A stretch of DNA of 64,000 nt. It comes from Nodosilinea sp. P-1105 (GTDB lineage Bacteria > Cyanobacteriota > Cyanobacteriia > Phormidesmidales > Phormidesmidaceae). The position numbers and the translations under genes are program-made. Positions 24,433-34,095 of the stretch are shown piece after piece; the first letter of the stretch is position 1, and every line of letters starts with the position of its first letter. Location: NCBI RefSeq assembly GCF_012911975.1, contig NZ_SMDQ01000010.1:62001-126000 (forward strand), given 5' to 3'. The notes below the pieces were generated by a model. That model made no database searches. It was given only the letters and a program-made list of their open reading frames with translations, and was not told the origin of the DNA.

Positions 24433-25407
24433 ATGACCCTAGCAACTGGGTATTCCATTCCGCAGAGTGATCCGCCCCGGCCGCCTCGGGAAACCCTGCC
24501 GACCATGTATGATTTGCCGAGTGAGTTTCCGGAGGAACCGGGATTGCCGGACGAATTTCATGATTTGCAACCGCAACTGCTGAGCCGCACCCTGGCTCTG
24601 CGGGATTACACCCGGGAAAACTGGTTTTGCGGGTCAGACTTAAACGTGTATTACGATGTCCAGCATCCCTTGTGGCACAAGCGCCCGGACTGGTTTTTAG
24701 CCGTGGGCGTGCCCCGACTTTATGACGGGGAAGACCTGCGGCGGAGCTACGTGGTTTGGCAAGAGGGGCGGTCCCCGGAGGTGGTGGTGGAACTCCTGTC
24801 GCCCGGCACAGAACCAGGGGATCTGGGTCGCTTTTTTGCCGGGGCCGAAGCGGCCGAACCCGCTTCAGCTTTAAGCGCTCCGGCCACCCATGGTAGTTCC
24901 CAGGCAGGGTCGCCCCCGGACAAATTCACCGTGTACGAGCGCTATCTGCGCGTCCCCTACTACGTGGTGTTTAACCGCTACTCTGGGGTGTTACGGTTCT
25001 TTCAGCTAGTGGGAGGTCGCTACCAAGAGCAACCCCTGCTGTCGGCAGGGAACCTGAAAATTTGGTTGCCGGGGTTAGCCATTGGGTTGGGACTTTGGCA
25101 GGGAGAGTTTGAAGGGGTGCCCCGGCTCTGGTTGCGCTGGTGTGACCCGGATGGCCACTGGTTGCTGTTGGATGCGGAGCAAGAACGTTTGGCTAAAGAG
25201 CAAGAACGTTTGGCTAAAGAGCAAGAACGTCAAGCCAAGGAGCAGGCGCAGACGCAGGTCGTGATGGCAGCCCGAGCCATGGTGGCCAGGGGGATGGCGC
25301 TGGACGACGTGGTGGCGTTGTTAGGGCTGAGCGATGAGCAGGTGAAGCAGGTGATGGCGGAAGTAGATGACGACCGCGATCGCGGCGAAAGATCTGACCC
25401 GTCGTAG
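24433..25407 (+). CDS. Uma2-family PD-(D/E)XK protein, recent duplicate
   Basis: About 324 residues from ATG 24433, nearly identical to the protein at 20791 along its whole length. It differs mainly by an added coiled-coil unit near residue 255 (QERLAKEQERLAKEQERQ), caused by a repeated 21-bp DNA unit at about 25188-25230. Active-site residues are as in the sister gene. An upstream ATG at 24319 overlaps the previous Uma2 gene and is not shared with the sister gene, so I reject it. Confidence 0.82.
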   Translation: MTLATGYSIPQSDPPRPPRETLPTMYDLPSEFPEEPGLPDEFHDLQPQLLSRTLALRDYTRENWFCGSDLNVYYDVQHPLWHKRPDWFLAVGVPRLYDGEDLRRSYVVWQEGRSPEVVVELLSPGTEPGDLGRFFAGAEAAEPASALSAPATHGSSQAGSPPDKFTVYERYLRVPYYVVFNRYSGVLRFFQLVGGRYQEQPLLSAGNLKIWLPGLAIGLGLWQGEFEGVPRLWLRWCDPDGHWLLLDAEQERLAKEQERLAKEQERQAKEQAQTQVVMAARAMVARGMALDDVVALLGLSDEQVKQVMAEVDDDRDRGERSDPS

Positions 25408-25628
25408 ATCAGACGGCGAAGCCATGGCCTACCTGGTACGGTGATTATCTTTCTGCCAGATAGCACCAAGTCACAAGTCATTAAAATCCGTATTAATTGA
25501 TCCAGTTAACATCTGACTTAGCTTTAAACTATAGCTAGGAGCAGTTCAGTGCATAATGTGGTGATTCACCACAGATGAGAACGATTGCTCAGGCTGAGCT
25601 TAAACATAAAATCACCCCTTTTTTAGCC

Positions 25629-26057
25629 ATGGCTTTATTCACTACAAATAATGTCCTAGTACCCATCGACTTTTCTGACGCAGCCAAGCAAGCTCTAGAC
25701 GAAACCCTAGCGTTTGTCGGCGATCCAGCCAAGGTGCATGTGCTTCACGTCATTCATCCCCTAGAACCCACTGCCCCCGGGGTGATTTGGGAAACCGTAG
25801 ACGATCCTACCCGCATCAGCAATGTGGAAGCGGCATTCCACAAAACCTTTTCTGGGGCCGCCTATGAGGGCATAAAGTTCTCGGTGAAAGTGGGTAATCC
25901 TAGCTCTGAAATTATTGACTATGCCGAGGACAATGCCATCAACTTAATTATCATTCCGTCCCATGGGCGCACGGGGATCCCCCGATTTTTCCTGGGTTCT
26001 GTGGCGGAACGGGTGGTTCGATTTGCCAAGTGCCCAGTGTTAGTGGTGCGCCGCTAG
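25629..26057 (+). CDS. Universal stress protein (UspA family)
   Basis: About 142 residues from ATG 25629. NVLVPIDFSDAAKQALDETL opens the Usp fold and SHGRTGIPRFFLGSVAERVV with CPVLVVRR ends it; the G-x2-G ... GS pattern is the ATP-binding loop, so this is probably an ATP-binding Usp. The earlier ATG at 25575 would add 18 residues not typical of the family. Role: general stress response; the partner is unknown. Confidence 0.88.
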   Translation: MALFTTNNVLVPIDFSDAAKQALDETLAFVGDPAKVHVLHVIHPLEPTAPGVIWETVDDPTRISNVEAAFHKTFSGAAYEGIKFSVKVGNPSSEIIDYAEDNAINLIIIPSHGRTGIPRFFLGSVAERVVRFAKCPVLVVRR

Positions 26058-26162
26058 ACTTACGAGTACTTGACCAACCATCGCTCCCGCTGTTCACCTA
26101 TGAAAATTTTGCATAGATAGTATCGACCCTATCTTTTGTTATCGTCCTGTGGGCTTTCTAAA

Positions 26163-26214
26163 ATCAACCTACACACGGACATGACAAGGCTAACCCTAGC
26201 CGAAGGAGGTTGAT
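26163..26214 (+). promoter_or_regulatory. Leader stem that can close the ribosome-binding site of the small ORF
   Basis: ATCAACCT (26163-26170) pairs perfectly with AGGTTGAT (26207-26214), which includes half of the AAGGAGGT ribosome-binding site and touches the ATG at 26215. Inside lies a second hairpin, GGCTA-ACCC-TAGCC (26188-26201). The layout resembles a translational switch. No known riboswitch consensus was recognised. Confidence 0.5.
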
Positions 26215-26391
26215 ATGTTTTGGCTATCGATGGTGCAAACCTCAGCTGCTCTACAGCCGATCGCGGCTCACAGCCGCCCTTGGTCGCACCTGAAGCAATT
26301 TTGGCGGTTCTGCTGCTTCTATGGGGAGTATCAGGCACAGCCGCCGAGCCGACGGCGGCGATTTATGCTGAACCACCCCCTCAATCGATAA
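26215..26391 (+). CDS. Small protein of unknown function (58 residues)
   Basis: ATG 26215 to TAA 26391, preceded by a near-perfect AAGGAGGT. The protein starts MFWLSMVQTSAALQPIAAHS, is aromatic in the middle (HLKQFWRFCCFYGEY, with a Cys pair) and ends in a basic stretch PPSRRRRFMLNHPLNR. No family is recognised and there is no clear membrane segment. It stands alone between the universal stress gene and the convergent AGCS gene. The ribosome-binding site can be sealed by the stem at 26163-26214. A peptide-free structured RNA is an alternative. Confidence 0.45.
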   Translation: MFWLSMVQTSAALQPIAAHSRPWSHLKQFWRFCCFYGEYQAQPPSRRRRFMLNHPLNR

Positions 26392-26508
26392 GGGGGCGAT
26401 AGACGGGAGCGACAGATGGGCAGCCTGGCCATGCACCAGGGAGGTTACTCCCTGGTGACTGTAGCCCTTAGGGATCTGCGGGTTAATAGTGTACCCAGTG
26501 GCCAGGTT

Positions 26509-26553
26509 TCGACTTCGCTCAACCTTCAGGGATCGAGGGCTGAGCGAAGTCGA
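26509..26553. repeat. Palindromic dispersed repeat (TCGACTTCGCTCA type)
   Basis: TCGACTTCGCTCA (26509-26521) and its exact inverse TGAGCGAAGTCGA (26541-26553) form a 13-bp stem. A relative lies at 43060-43146, and a one-armed remnant inside the last gene near 63810. It may end both the small ORF and the AGCS transcript. Confidence 0.65.
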
Positions 26554-26591
26554 GGCCCGATCAGCGGGTAGTTTATTTTCCTGCACGTCCC

Positions 26592-28196
26592 TTAGGGATC
26601 TTTAGAGGCGGCGACAGCCACAGGCTCGTAGGTTTGCATTTCACCTGAGGTCAGCCGCTGCCAGTAGTCTTTCAGGTCGGCAGCCAGTTCATTGGAGAGG
26701 ATGTAGCAGCCCACCAGGTTGGGGAAAGCCATGCCTAACAGCATCAAATCACTGAAATCAATAATCATCCCCAGACTGGTCATCGCCCCCAGGAAGGTGC
26801 AAAGCACATAAATCAGCTTAAAGACAATGGTGCTGCGCTTACCAAACAGATAAGCCCAGGCCTGGATGCCGTAATAACTCCAGGAAATGATGGTGGAGAA
26901 GGCAAAGAGGCAGACGGCGATGCTCAGCACAATCGGAAACCAGCCAATCACTGATTCAAAGGCGCTAGCTGTCATGCCCACGCCGCTCAGTTCGGCACCG
27001 GTATCTTGGTAGACCCCGGTCAAGATGATCGCGATCGCAGTCATATTACAAATCACGATGGTATCGATGAACGGCTCCAACAGGGCCACAATCCCTTCCC
27101 GCACATGTTCATCGGTGCGAGCCGCTGAGTGGGCAATGGCGGCAGACCCCACCCCGGCCTCGTTGGAAAAGGAACTGCGGCGAATCCCCTGCACCATCAC
27201 TCCGACGACACCCCCCACCGCAGCAGTGGGAGCAAACGCTTCGCTGATGATGGTACCGATGGCCGCAGGGACCTGGGTAATGTTGACCCCAATTACAAAC
27301 AAACAGGCGATCGCATAGATGATCGCCATAGCTGGCACCAGCTTTTCGGCCACGGCACCAATGCGGCGAATGCCACCAATAATCACAAACCCAGCCAAGA
27401 GAGCCAAAATCAACCCAAACAGCCAGGCTGGCATTCCTGGAATCAAGTTAGAGACCGCCGCGTAGGCCTGGTTGGACTGGAACATATTGGCTCCCCCCAG
27501 GCTACCCCCCAGGCAGAGGATACAGAACAGCACCGCCAACCCCTGGCCCAGGGGTCGCATGCCCTTGGGGGTTAGGCCTCGGGTGAGGTAATACATCGGC
27601 CCCCCCAGCACAGTGCCATCATCTTCAATGCGGCGATACTTCACCGCCAAAGAGCACTCGGTAAACTTAGTCACCATGCCGAAAAAGCCAGCCAGGGTCA
27701 GCCAGAACATCGCCCCCGGCCCCCCCAGTTGAATGGCCACAGCGACCCCAGCAATGTTACCCAGACCAACGGTGCCCGAGACGGCGGTGGCCAAAGCCTG
27801 AAAGTGAGACACCTCGCCGTCATCATGGGGGTCATCGTACTTACCCTGCACGACATCAATGGCGTGGCGAAAGCCCCGCAAATTGATAAATCCCATGCGA
27901 AAGGTAAAGAAAATGGCGGCTACAAACAGCCATAGCACAATAAACGGGAAGCCATTTTCCCCACCAACATTAAAGAATAGAAGCAGGGCCATCAGGTTCA
28001 CAATCGGCTCAAAGATGGCGTCTACGCCAGTAGCTCCACCCTCCTGGGCCAGCGCAGGGGAAGCGATCGCCCCCAGCAGCAGAATAACCAGCCCGATCAC
28101 GATCCAAGGGGAGCGCTGAGTAGAGGGTGACCTAAATTTGAGCCCCTGGGCTGACAGCCAGGGCTGAGGGGGATGTGTTTTGATTGGTTCTCTCAT
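26592..28196 (-). CDS. Alanine/glycine:cation symporter (AGCS family)
   Basis: A 534-residue membrane protein. After a basic N-terminus and a first hydrophobic segment ending ALAQEGG, about ten further helices follow. The family signature SGTVGLGNIAGVAVAIQLGGPG is at about residues 139-160, and FSNEAGVGSAAIAHSAAR is the second conserved block. It imports alanine or glycine with sodium. It is divergent from gcvH, the glycine cleavage H protein gene, 365 bp away, which may reflect shared glycine metabolism. Confidence 0.92.
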   Translation of the reverse strand: MREPIKTHPPQPWLSAQGLKFRSPSTQRSPWIVIGLVILLLGAIASPALAQEGGATGVDAIFEPIVNLMALLLFFNVGGENGFPFIVLWLFVAAIFFTFRMGFINLRGFRHAIDVVQGKYDDPHDDGEVSHFQALATAVSGTVGLGNIAGVAVAIQLGGPGAMFWLTLAGFFGMVTKFTECSLAVKYRRIEDDGTVLGGPMYYLTRGLTPKGMRPLGQGLAVLFCILCLGGSLGGANMFQSNQAYAAVSNLIPGMPAWLFGLILALLAGFVIIGGIRRIGAVAEKLVPAMAIIYAIACLFVIGVNITQVPAAIGTIISEAFAPTAAVGGVVGVMVQGIRRSSFSNEAGVGSAAIAHSAARTDEHVREGIVALLEPFIDTIVICNMTAIAIILTGVYQDTGAELSGVGMTASAFESVIGWFPIVLSIAVCLFAFSTIISWSYYGIQAWAYLFGKRSTIVFKLIYVLCTFLGAMTSLGMIIDFSDLMLLGMAFPNLVGCYILSNELAADLKDYWQRLTSGEMQTYEPVAVAASKDP

Positions 28197-28561
28197 AGGA
28201 TTAGGGCAGTAACGGCTTTACAGACGGCTGTACGGTTTGCAGATTCGCGGGCCAATCTGGCTATACCAGATCTAGAAGAAGGACTTTTCCACCGACGAAA
28301 CGCCACATCTGGACCTGAATTTGATTGATTACGGGCTAGATGTAGCAAATTCCCCCAACTCGTACTGTCACGTTAGACACCCTCGGGGCAGTCATTCCAG
28401 GAAAATAGGGCGGGAAACAGGGCAACGTGAAAATGTGAAGTCAGCCGGGAAATCTCCGGAAAAAATGCGCTAAATTGTTGGTCTCATGGCACACTGGCAC
28501 TGAATCAAGCTGTGTTCTGGCAGCTTAGCTGCTGTTCCTTGGGGTGATGTGAGGGCCCACT
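28197..28561. other. Divergent promoter region agcS/gcvH
   Basis: These 365 bases hold no ORF worth calling. I looked for a glycine riboswitch on both strands because of the two flanking genes and saw no matching core. Promoters for both genes must lie here but no convincing -35/-10 pair stands out. Confidence 0.5.
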
Positions 28562-28954
28562 ATGGCGTTTGAATTTCCTGACAACCTGAAATATCTCGAT
28601 AGCCACGAATATGCTCGGGTCAACGAAGACGACGATATCGTCACCGTTGGCGTGACAGCGTTTGCCATTGATCAACTCGGGGATATTGTTTTTTTGGAGC
28701 TGCCGGACGTAGGGGACACCGTTGAAAAGGGTGAACGCTTCGGCACAGTGGAGTCAGTGAAGGCGGTCGAGGATCTGAAATCTCCCTTGAATGGGGAAGT
28801 GCTAGAGCGCAACGATGTGCTGGTTGAGTTCCCAGAGCAAATTGGCGATGATCCCTACGGGGATGGCTGGTTGATTAAAGTCAAGGCTGATGACCTGGAC
28901 GACTTAGACGATGCCATGTCAGCTGATGAATATAAGGATCAAGTGGAGGGGTAG
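28562..28954 (+). CDS. gcvH: Glycine cleavage system H protein
   Basis: A 130-residue lipoyl carrier. [20 protein letters not shown] precedes [20 protein letters not shown], in which Lys67 is the lipoylation site. It shuttles the aminomethyl group between the P, T and L proteins, and in phototrophs serves photorespiration. No gcvP or gcvT lies next to it in this window. Length and start are typical. Confidence 0.95.
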   Translation: MAFEFPDNLKYLDSHEYARVNEDDDIVTVGVTAFAIDQLGDIVFLELPDVGDTVEKGERFGTVESVKAVEDLKSPLNGEVLERNDVLVEFPEQIGDDPYGDGWLIKVKADDLDDLDDAMSADEYKDQVEG

Positions 28955-29100
28955 CCGGGGATCTGGCTCTGGTTCTGAGGCGTCCTGTTTCTGGCGCCTA
29001 TGGTTATACTGTGGCTGACTAGTGAGACTGACTACTGGGGTTGACTTTCGTCGTTATTACCATTGCCTAGATCACTAGGGCCGCATTACTGGGAGTGGGC

Positions 29101-31161
29101 ATGGCTCAACACCGTCAAAAACCACGGCAGAATACCAATCGCCGCCCTGATTCGGGACTCAGTTCCCGAAAGCCGAGCGATCGGTCATGGGAACCGGCCC
29201 ATGGCCCCACGGTACCGGCTGATCATGCCCAGGCTTGGTCCCTTGAGCCTTTAGGCTCCGGCGACGACAGTCGGGCGGCGGCCCCGCCACCCCCCCGTTA
29301 CGATCCCCTGGCCGATTTACGCCGTCCGCCTCAGGCGGCGGCCCCAAAAACTACAGAGCTAGGCAAACCCTCCCTGGGGCAACGACTGGCACGGCATTGG
29401 CCAGTGTGGTCCCTCGGCCTATTAACCCTAGTGATGGGAGTCGGGGTGGTTTCTGCCATCAGCTTGTTTCGAATTCCCAACCTGCCCAACTGCCGGGCCA
29501 TTTTTTGGCTGACGGCTTCGGCCACTACCCGCCTGCAATGTGCCGAGGCCTATGCTGAACAGGGCAGCGTAGAGGGGTACCTGGAGGCGATCGCCCTGTT
29601 AGAATCCCTGCCCCCTGACCATCCCTTGCGGGGCGAGATCAACCAGCGGATTGAGACCTGGTCTGAAAAGATCCTGGATTTGGCAGAAAACACGTTTCAG
29701 CAGGGGGATTTGTCCCAGGCGATCGCCATGGCGCGCCAAATTCCTGACCACACGGCCACAGCCCAGGGGGTAAATGAGCGGATTGATCAGTGGAATACCA
29801 TCTGGCAGGAAGCTGAAACCATCTATGACGATGCCGTCAGCGACCTAAAAAACCTGGAGTTCCAAGATGCCTTTAGTAAGGCGATTCGGCTGTTGGGGGT
29901 GAACAACACTTACTGGAAGACCGTCAAATACGACGAGTTGACCACGAAAATTACCGTGGCTCGGGAAGATTTGAACCAACTGGGCGAGGCGAAGCAACTG
30001 GCCCGGCGGCGTACCCTATCCGCCATGGAAGAAGCCCTGGCATTGGCGATGGCGATCGAGAGCGACAGCCCCGTCTATGCTGAGGCCCAGCGGGTGATTC
30101 GAGAGTTCGGCCATGACCTGCTGGCCATGGCTGAGGCCGCCCTCGATCGCCAGGATGCGACCGCAGCCGCCCAAATGCTAGGGGCAATTCCAGCCCAGTT
30201 GCAACTGGGGGCAGAAATTGCCGATATGCGGGTGTTAATTGATGCTAACCAAATTGCCTGGCAAGGGGGAATTAGCGGTTTAGAAGGGGGCATTACCCGC
30301 CTGCAAAGCATTAGCCGCGATCGCCCCCTATACCAAAAAGCCCAGGCCCAAATTAATCGCTGGCAGACCGAAGTACAGGGGCGATCGCAGTTGGAACTGG
30401 CCCGTCAAGTGGCGGCCCCAGGCACCATTGCCGACCTGCAAGCCGCCATCGCCGAAGCCAACCAAATTTCCCGCAACAACCCCGCCTGGGATGACGCCAG
30501 GACCCAGATTGGTCGCTGGCGCAGCCAAATCGAGACCACCCAGGACCGACCGATTTTGACCCAGGCCCAGCAGCTAGCCCAAATGGGAGACTTATCTGGT
30601 GCCGTGTCCACTGCCCGCCAGATCAGCTCCGGCCGCGCCCTCTACGACGAGGCCCAGGAGCAGATTGGCCGCTGGCGCAGCGAAATTCAGCGGTCAGAAG
30701 ACCGTCCCCTACTCACCCAGGCGGAACAGTTCGCCCGCCGGGGTCAGCTATCCGAGGCGATCGCTGTGGCCTCTCGGATTGGTGCTGGCCGAGCGCTGCA
30801 CAGCGAAGCCCAACGTAATATTGACACCTGGCGGGGGCAAATTCAGGGGCAGCAGCAACTACAGCAGGCCTACAGCACCGCCCAGCGAGGCACCGTCACC
30901 GCCCTGGCTGAGGCGATTCAGGTGGCCCAACAGGTGCCCGACAGCAGCACCCAAAAAGCCGAAGCCAACCAGGCCCTAACTCGCTGGAGCTGGGACATGC
31001 TACGCCTGGCCGAAAGCGAAGCCCAGATCAGCCTCAACCGGGCCATCGACATTGCCCAGCGGGTGCCGGCCCAAACCGACGCCTATGCCCAGGCCCAGTT
31101 ACGGCTGCGGGAATGGCAAGCCCAGCTAGACCAGGTCAGGCCCGATGGCCAGGGCTTGTAA
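29101..31161 (+). CDS. Single-span membrane protein with helical repeats, unknown function
   Basis: About 686 residues. Residues 1-105 are Arg/Pro/Ala-rich and probably disordered; one hydrophobic helix follows (WSLGLLTLVMGVGVVSAISLF, split here as residues ~108-128); the remaining ~550 residues are helical and built of degenerate ~40-residue units with the recurrent pattern A-x-x-W-x-x-x-I, as in LYDEAQEQIGRWRSEIQRSE and ALHSEAQRNIDTWRGQIQGQ. The repeats suggest a periplasmic TPR/Sel1-like scaffold. It is a conserved cyanobacterial type but I do not know its role. GTG 29095 is an alternative start. The ZIP transporter gene begins 6 nt later. Confidence 0.75.
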   Translation: MAQHRQKPRQNTNRRPDSGLSSRKPSDRSWEPAHGPTVPADHAQAWSLEPLGSGDDSRAAAPPPPRYDPLADLRRPPQAAAPKTTELGKPSLGQRLARHWPVWSLGLLTLVMGVGVVSAISLFRIPNLPNCRAIFWLTASATTRLQCAEAYAEQGSVEGYLEAIALLESLPPDHPLRGEINQRIETWSEKILDLAENTFQQGDLSQAIAMARQIPDHTATAQGVNERIDQWNTIWQEAETIYDDAVSDLKNLEFQDAFSKAIRLLGVNNTYWKTVKYDELTTKITVAREDLNQLGEAKQLARRRTLSAMEEALALAMAIESDSPVYAEAQRVIREFGHDLLAMAEAALDRQDATAAAQMLGAIPAQLQLGAEIADMRVLIDANQIAWQGGISGLEGGITRLQSISRDRPLYQKAQAQINRWQTEVQGRSQLELARQVAAPGTIADLQAAIAEANQISRNNPAWDDARTQIGRWRSQIETTQDRPILTQAQQLAQMGDLSGAVSTARQISSGRALYDEAQEQIGRWRSEIQRSEDRPLLTQAEQFARRGQLSEAIAVASRIGAGRALHSEAQRNIDTWRGQIQGQQQLQQAYSTAQRGTVTALAEAIQVAQQVPDSSTQKAEANQALTRWSWDMLRLAESEAQISLNRAIDIAQRVPAQTDAYAQAQLRLREWQAQLDQVRPDGQGL

Positions 31162-31167
31162 GAGCTG

Positions 31168-31941
31168 ATGCACCCGATTGCCCTAGGTTTTTTGGCCAGC
31201 TTACTGGCGGGGTTAGGTACAGGGATAGGCGCCTTACCGGTGCTGCTGCCGGTTCAACCTTCCGAGCGGCTGCAAGGGGTACTGCTGGGGGTTGGCGGCG
31301 GCGTCATGCTGGCGGCCACCTCGTTTTCGTTGATTTTGCCCGGCACCGACGCGGCGATCGCCCTGGGCTATGCACCCCCCAGTGCAGCCCTGATTATGGT
31401 GGCTGGGGTGCTGCTGGGGGGTGGGTTTCTGTGGACCGCCCACAACATTTTTCCCCACGAGCATTTCTTTAAAGGACACGAAGGTCCTGCGGCCCAAAAT
31501 ATCAAGCGCATTTGGTTGTTTGTGATCGCCATCGCCCTGCACAATTTCCCGGAGGGATTGGCGGTGGGGGTCGGGTTTGGCGGCGGCGAACGAACCGGGG
31601 CGATCGCCCTGGCCCTAGGTATCGCCCTCCAAAACCTACCAGAGGGGTTTGTGGTGGCGGTGGCCCTGCGAAATTTAAACTACAACCCCCGCCATGCAGT
31701 AGGCATCTCGACCCTGACGGGTCTGGTGGAACCCATCGGCGGGTTAGTGGGGGCCGCCGTAGTCAGCGTCGCCGAGACCATGCTGCCATGGGCCATGGGC
31801 TTTGCCGCCGGGGCCATGTTGTTTGTGATTGTGGATGAAATTATCCCTGACATTGACCAAAAAGCCTTTGGCCAACGGGGCACCCTGGGGCTGATGGGGG
31901 GCTTTGTCGTGATGATGTTCCTCGATATTGCCCTAAGATAA
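31168..31941 (+). CDS. ZIP-family divalent metal transporter
   Basis: A 257-residue protein with eight hydrophobic helices. The metal-site motifs are HNFPEGLAVGVGFGGG (helix IV) and ALQNLPEGFVVAVAL (helix V), as in bacterial ZupT-like ZIP transporters of zinc or iron. It follows the helical-repeat gene by 6 nt and is probably co-transcribed with it. The exact metal is not evident. Confidence 0.9.
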   Translation: MHPIALGFLASLLAGLGTGIGALPVLLPVQPSERLQGVLLGVGGGVMLAATSFSLILPGTDAAIALGYAPPSAALIMVAGVLLGGGFLWTAHNIFPHEHFFKGHEGPAAQNIKRIWLFVIAIALHNFPEGLAVGVGFGGGERTGAIALALGIALQNLPEGFVVAVALRNLNYNPRHAVGISTLTGLVEPIGGLVGAAVVSVAETMLPWAMGFAAGAMLFVIVDEIIPDIDQKAFGQRGTLGLMGGFVVMMFLDIALR

Positions 31942-32067
31942 GCCCCGTTAAGGGGTGGATTTACCGGGGAGGAATGGGGGAAAACCCTCCCTAGCGACGA
32001 TCTAGAATTTAAATAGCCATGCCATAAAACCGCAGTTCATCCCTAAACTCTAGGGCAGGAGGTCGCG

Positions 32068-32808
32068 ATGACCAATGCCAACACAGTATTTGATCGGTTG
32101 AAATCACTCACAGAAGGACCAGATCAATCCCTCAACCGCAATAGTAAGAGGCGGTGTCGCCCAGAGACCGCTGAACAGGCCTTTACTGACCAGCGACACC
32201 AAATGGTCCAGCGTCAAATCATCGCCCGGGGGGTGACGGATGACCGGGTACTCCAGGCCATGGAAACCGTGCCTCGCCATCGATTTGTTGCCACCGATTT
32301 GATGCACCTGGCCTACCAGGATGCCCCCTTACCCACCAGCCATCGTCAGACGATTTCTCAACCCTATGTGGTCGCGTTTATGACCACTGCGGCTGGGTTA
32401 TCGTCCCAAAGTCGGGTTTTGGAAGTGGGGACGGGGTCAGGGTATCAAACGGCGGTGCTCGCCGAACTGGCCGCTGAAGTCTATTCCGTAGAACTTTTGC
32501 CAGACCTGGCCCAGCAAGCCCAGGCCACCCTGGCCCAGTTGGGCTATGACCATGTCCATGTCAAACAGGGGAACGGCTACGAGGGATGGTCAGACTACGC
32601 CCCCTACGACGCCATCGTGGTGACGGCAGCCCCCACCCGCATTCCCACAGCCCTGGTGGATCAGCTGACCCTGGGGGGACGGTTAGTGGTGCCGGTGGGC
32701 TATTCCTCCCAGACCCTGCTGGTGGTGACGAAGCGGGCTACCGGCCTGGCCACCGAATACACGATTCCAGTTCGATTTGTGCCGATGGTGGGAGAGGGAG
32801 AAGGGTAG
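32068..32808 (+). CDS. pcm: Protein-L-isoaspartate O-methyltransferase
   Basis: A 246-residue repair methyltransferase. QMVQRQIIARGVTDDRVLQA, VPRHRFV and PLPTSHRQTISQPYVVAFMT are family blocks; the SAM site is VLEVGTGSGYQTAVLAELA and GGRLVVPVG is near the end. It methylates isoaspartyl residues in aged proteins. The N-terminal ~40 residues are longer than usual and may be dispensable. A pyrimidine-rich run of TTTTTTC units follows the gene (32827-32871). Confidence 0.93.
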   Translation: MTNANTVFDRLKSLTEGPDQSLNRNSKRRCRPETAEQAFTDQRHQMVQRQIIARGVTDDRVLQAMETVPRHRFVATDLMHLAYQDAPLPTSHRQTISQPYVVAFMTTAAGLSSQSRVLEVGTGSGYQTAVLAELAAEVYSVELLPDLAQQAQATLAQLGYDHVHVKQGNGYEGWSDYAPYDAIVVTAAPTRIPTALVDQLTLGGRLVVPVGYSSQTLLVVTKRATGLATEYTIPVRFVPMVGEGEG

Positions 32809-32904
32809 GGAAGAGGGAAGAAGGTTTCTTTTTTCTTTTTTCGTTCTTCTTTTTTCTTTTTTCGTTCTTTAACTCTCTGGTGGTTGAGGCTCGCTGCTTT
32901 TGGG

Positions 32905-34095
32905 CTAACGGTGGCTCAACCCCACCGCTTCAGAAAGATCAGACAACTGGTGTTCATCCAACTTCGCCAGCAGCCCCTTCAACAGTCGCTTCACCATCCA
33001 GGGACCTTCATAGATCCAACCCGTATAGACCTGCAGCAGGGTGGCCCCGGCGGTAATTTTCTCCCAGGCGTCCTCGGCGGTAAAGATACCCCCTACTCCC
33101 ACAATCGGTAGGGTCCCCTGGGTACGGTGATAGATGTGGTGGATCACCGCCGTCGATCGCTGTCGCAGGGGGGCACCGCTAATGCCCCCCGCCTCTTGGT
33201 CGATGGGGTTACCGGTCTGGGGCAGTACCTGGGTTTTTAGACCCTCCCGGGCGATGGTGGTATTCGTGGCAATGATGCCCGCCAAGCCGTGGGCCTGGGC
33301 CAGGTCTACCACGGCATCAATGTCAGCCCAGGCTAGATCCGGGGCAATTTTCACCAGCAGGGGTTTAGCCGCTGTGTTCTCTTGCTGCAAGGCTGCCAGG
33401 ATTGGCGCGAGTTGGTCTGTGGCTTGCAGCGATCGCAGCCCCGACGTATTTGGGGACGACACATTCACCACAAAGTAGTCCCCATAGGGGTATAGCTGCT
33501 GAAAGCTAAAGCGATAGTCAGCGGCGGCATCGGCCAGCTCCGTCAGCTTCGACTTACCCAGGTTAATACCCACCGGAATGGCCGGACGTTGATCGGGCCA
33601 GTGGGTGGCCAGGCGCTGGGCCAGGGCCGCCGCCCCTTGATTATTAAAGCCCATGCGGTTGAGGGCAGCATTGTCCTCCACCAGGCGAAACAGGCGGGGC
33701 TTGGGGTTGCCCGGCTGGGCTAAGCGGGTGACGGTACCCAGTTCAGCAAAACCAAATCCCATCAAGGGCCAGGCCAAGGCCGCTTCCCCATCTTTATCGA
33801 ACCCGGCGGCCAAGCCCAGGGGGTTGGCAAAGGTCAGCCCCCAACAGGTTTGCCTCAAGCGCGGATGCTCACAGCACAGCTGCTGCCGTAGCCATCGCTG
33901 CCGTTGTTCAGCCCAGGTTTTGCCCAAGCCATTGGCCGGAATAGGCTGACCGAGCCACGCCAATGTAGCGATCACGGTGCCATGCAAGCTCTCGGGGTCA
34001 AGCTTGAGCCCAGAAAAAATCAGTGGACGGACAAATTGGCGGTAGGGATCTGTCACGGCATGGGGGTGGTAAATGCCAACGACGGCCGGGTACAC
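32905..34095 (-). CDS. pyrD: Dihydroorotate dehydrogenase (quinone), class 2
   Basis: A 396-residue FMN enzyme of pyrimidine synthesis that passes electrons to membrane quinones. The N-terminal membrane-associating helix region is [20 protein letters not shown]; the FMN site has [30 protein letters not shown] contains the catalytic Ser of class 2 enzymes; and [15 protein letters not shown] is the phosphate-binding loop. The start is uncertain: GTG 34095 or GTG 34056 (before TDPYRQ). The stop lies within a small GGTGG-CTCAACC-CCACC hairpin. Confidence 0.92.
   Translation of the reverse strand: MYPAVVGIYHPHAVTDPYRQFVRPLIFSGLKLDPESLHGTVIATLAWLGQPIPANGLGKTWAEQRQRWLRQQLCCEHPRLRQTCWGLTFANPLGLAAGFDKDGEAALAWPLMGFGFAELGTVTRLAQPGNPKPRLFRLVEDNAALNRMGFNNQGAAALAQRLATHWPDQRPAIPVGINLGKSKLTELADAAADYRFSFQQLYPYGDYFVVNVSSPNTSGLRSLQATDQLAPILAALQQENTAAKPLLVKIAPDLAWADIDAVVDLAQAHGLAGIIATNTTIAREGLKTQVLPQTGNPIDQEAGGISGAPLRQRSTAVIHHIYHRTQGTLPIVGVGGIFTAEDAWEKITAGATLLQVYTGWIYEGPWMVKRLLKGLLAKLDEHQLSDLSEAVGLSHR

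Noticed and set aside
28197-28561. Glycine riboswitch between agcS and gcvH
   Set aside because: The gene context fits, but no recognisable aptamer core was found on either strand.
32909-32927. tRNA T-arm-like hairpin CGGTGG-CTCAACC-CCACCG
   Set aside because: No matching acceptor, D or anticodon arm is present, and the hairpin lies in the last codons of pyrD.
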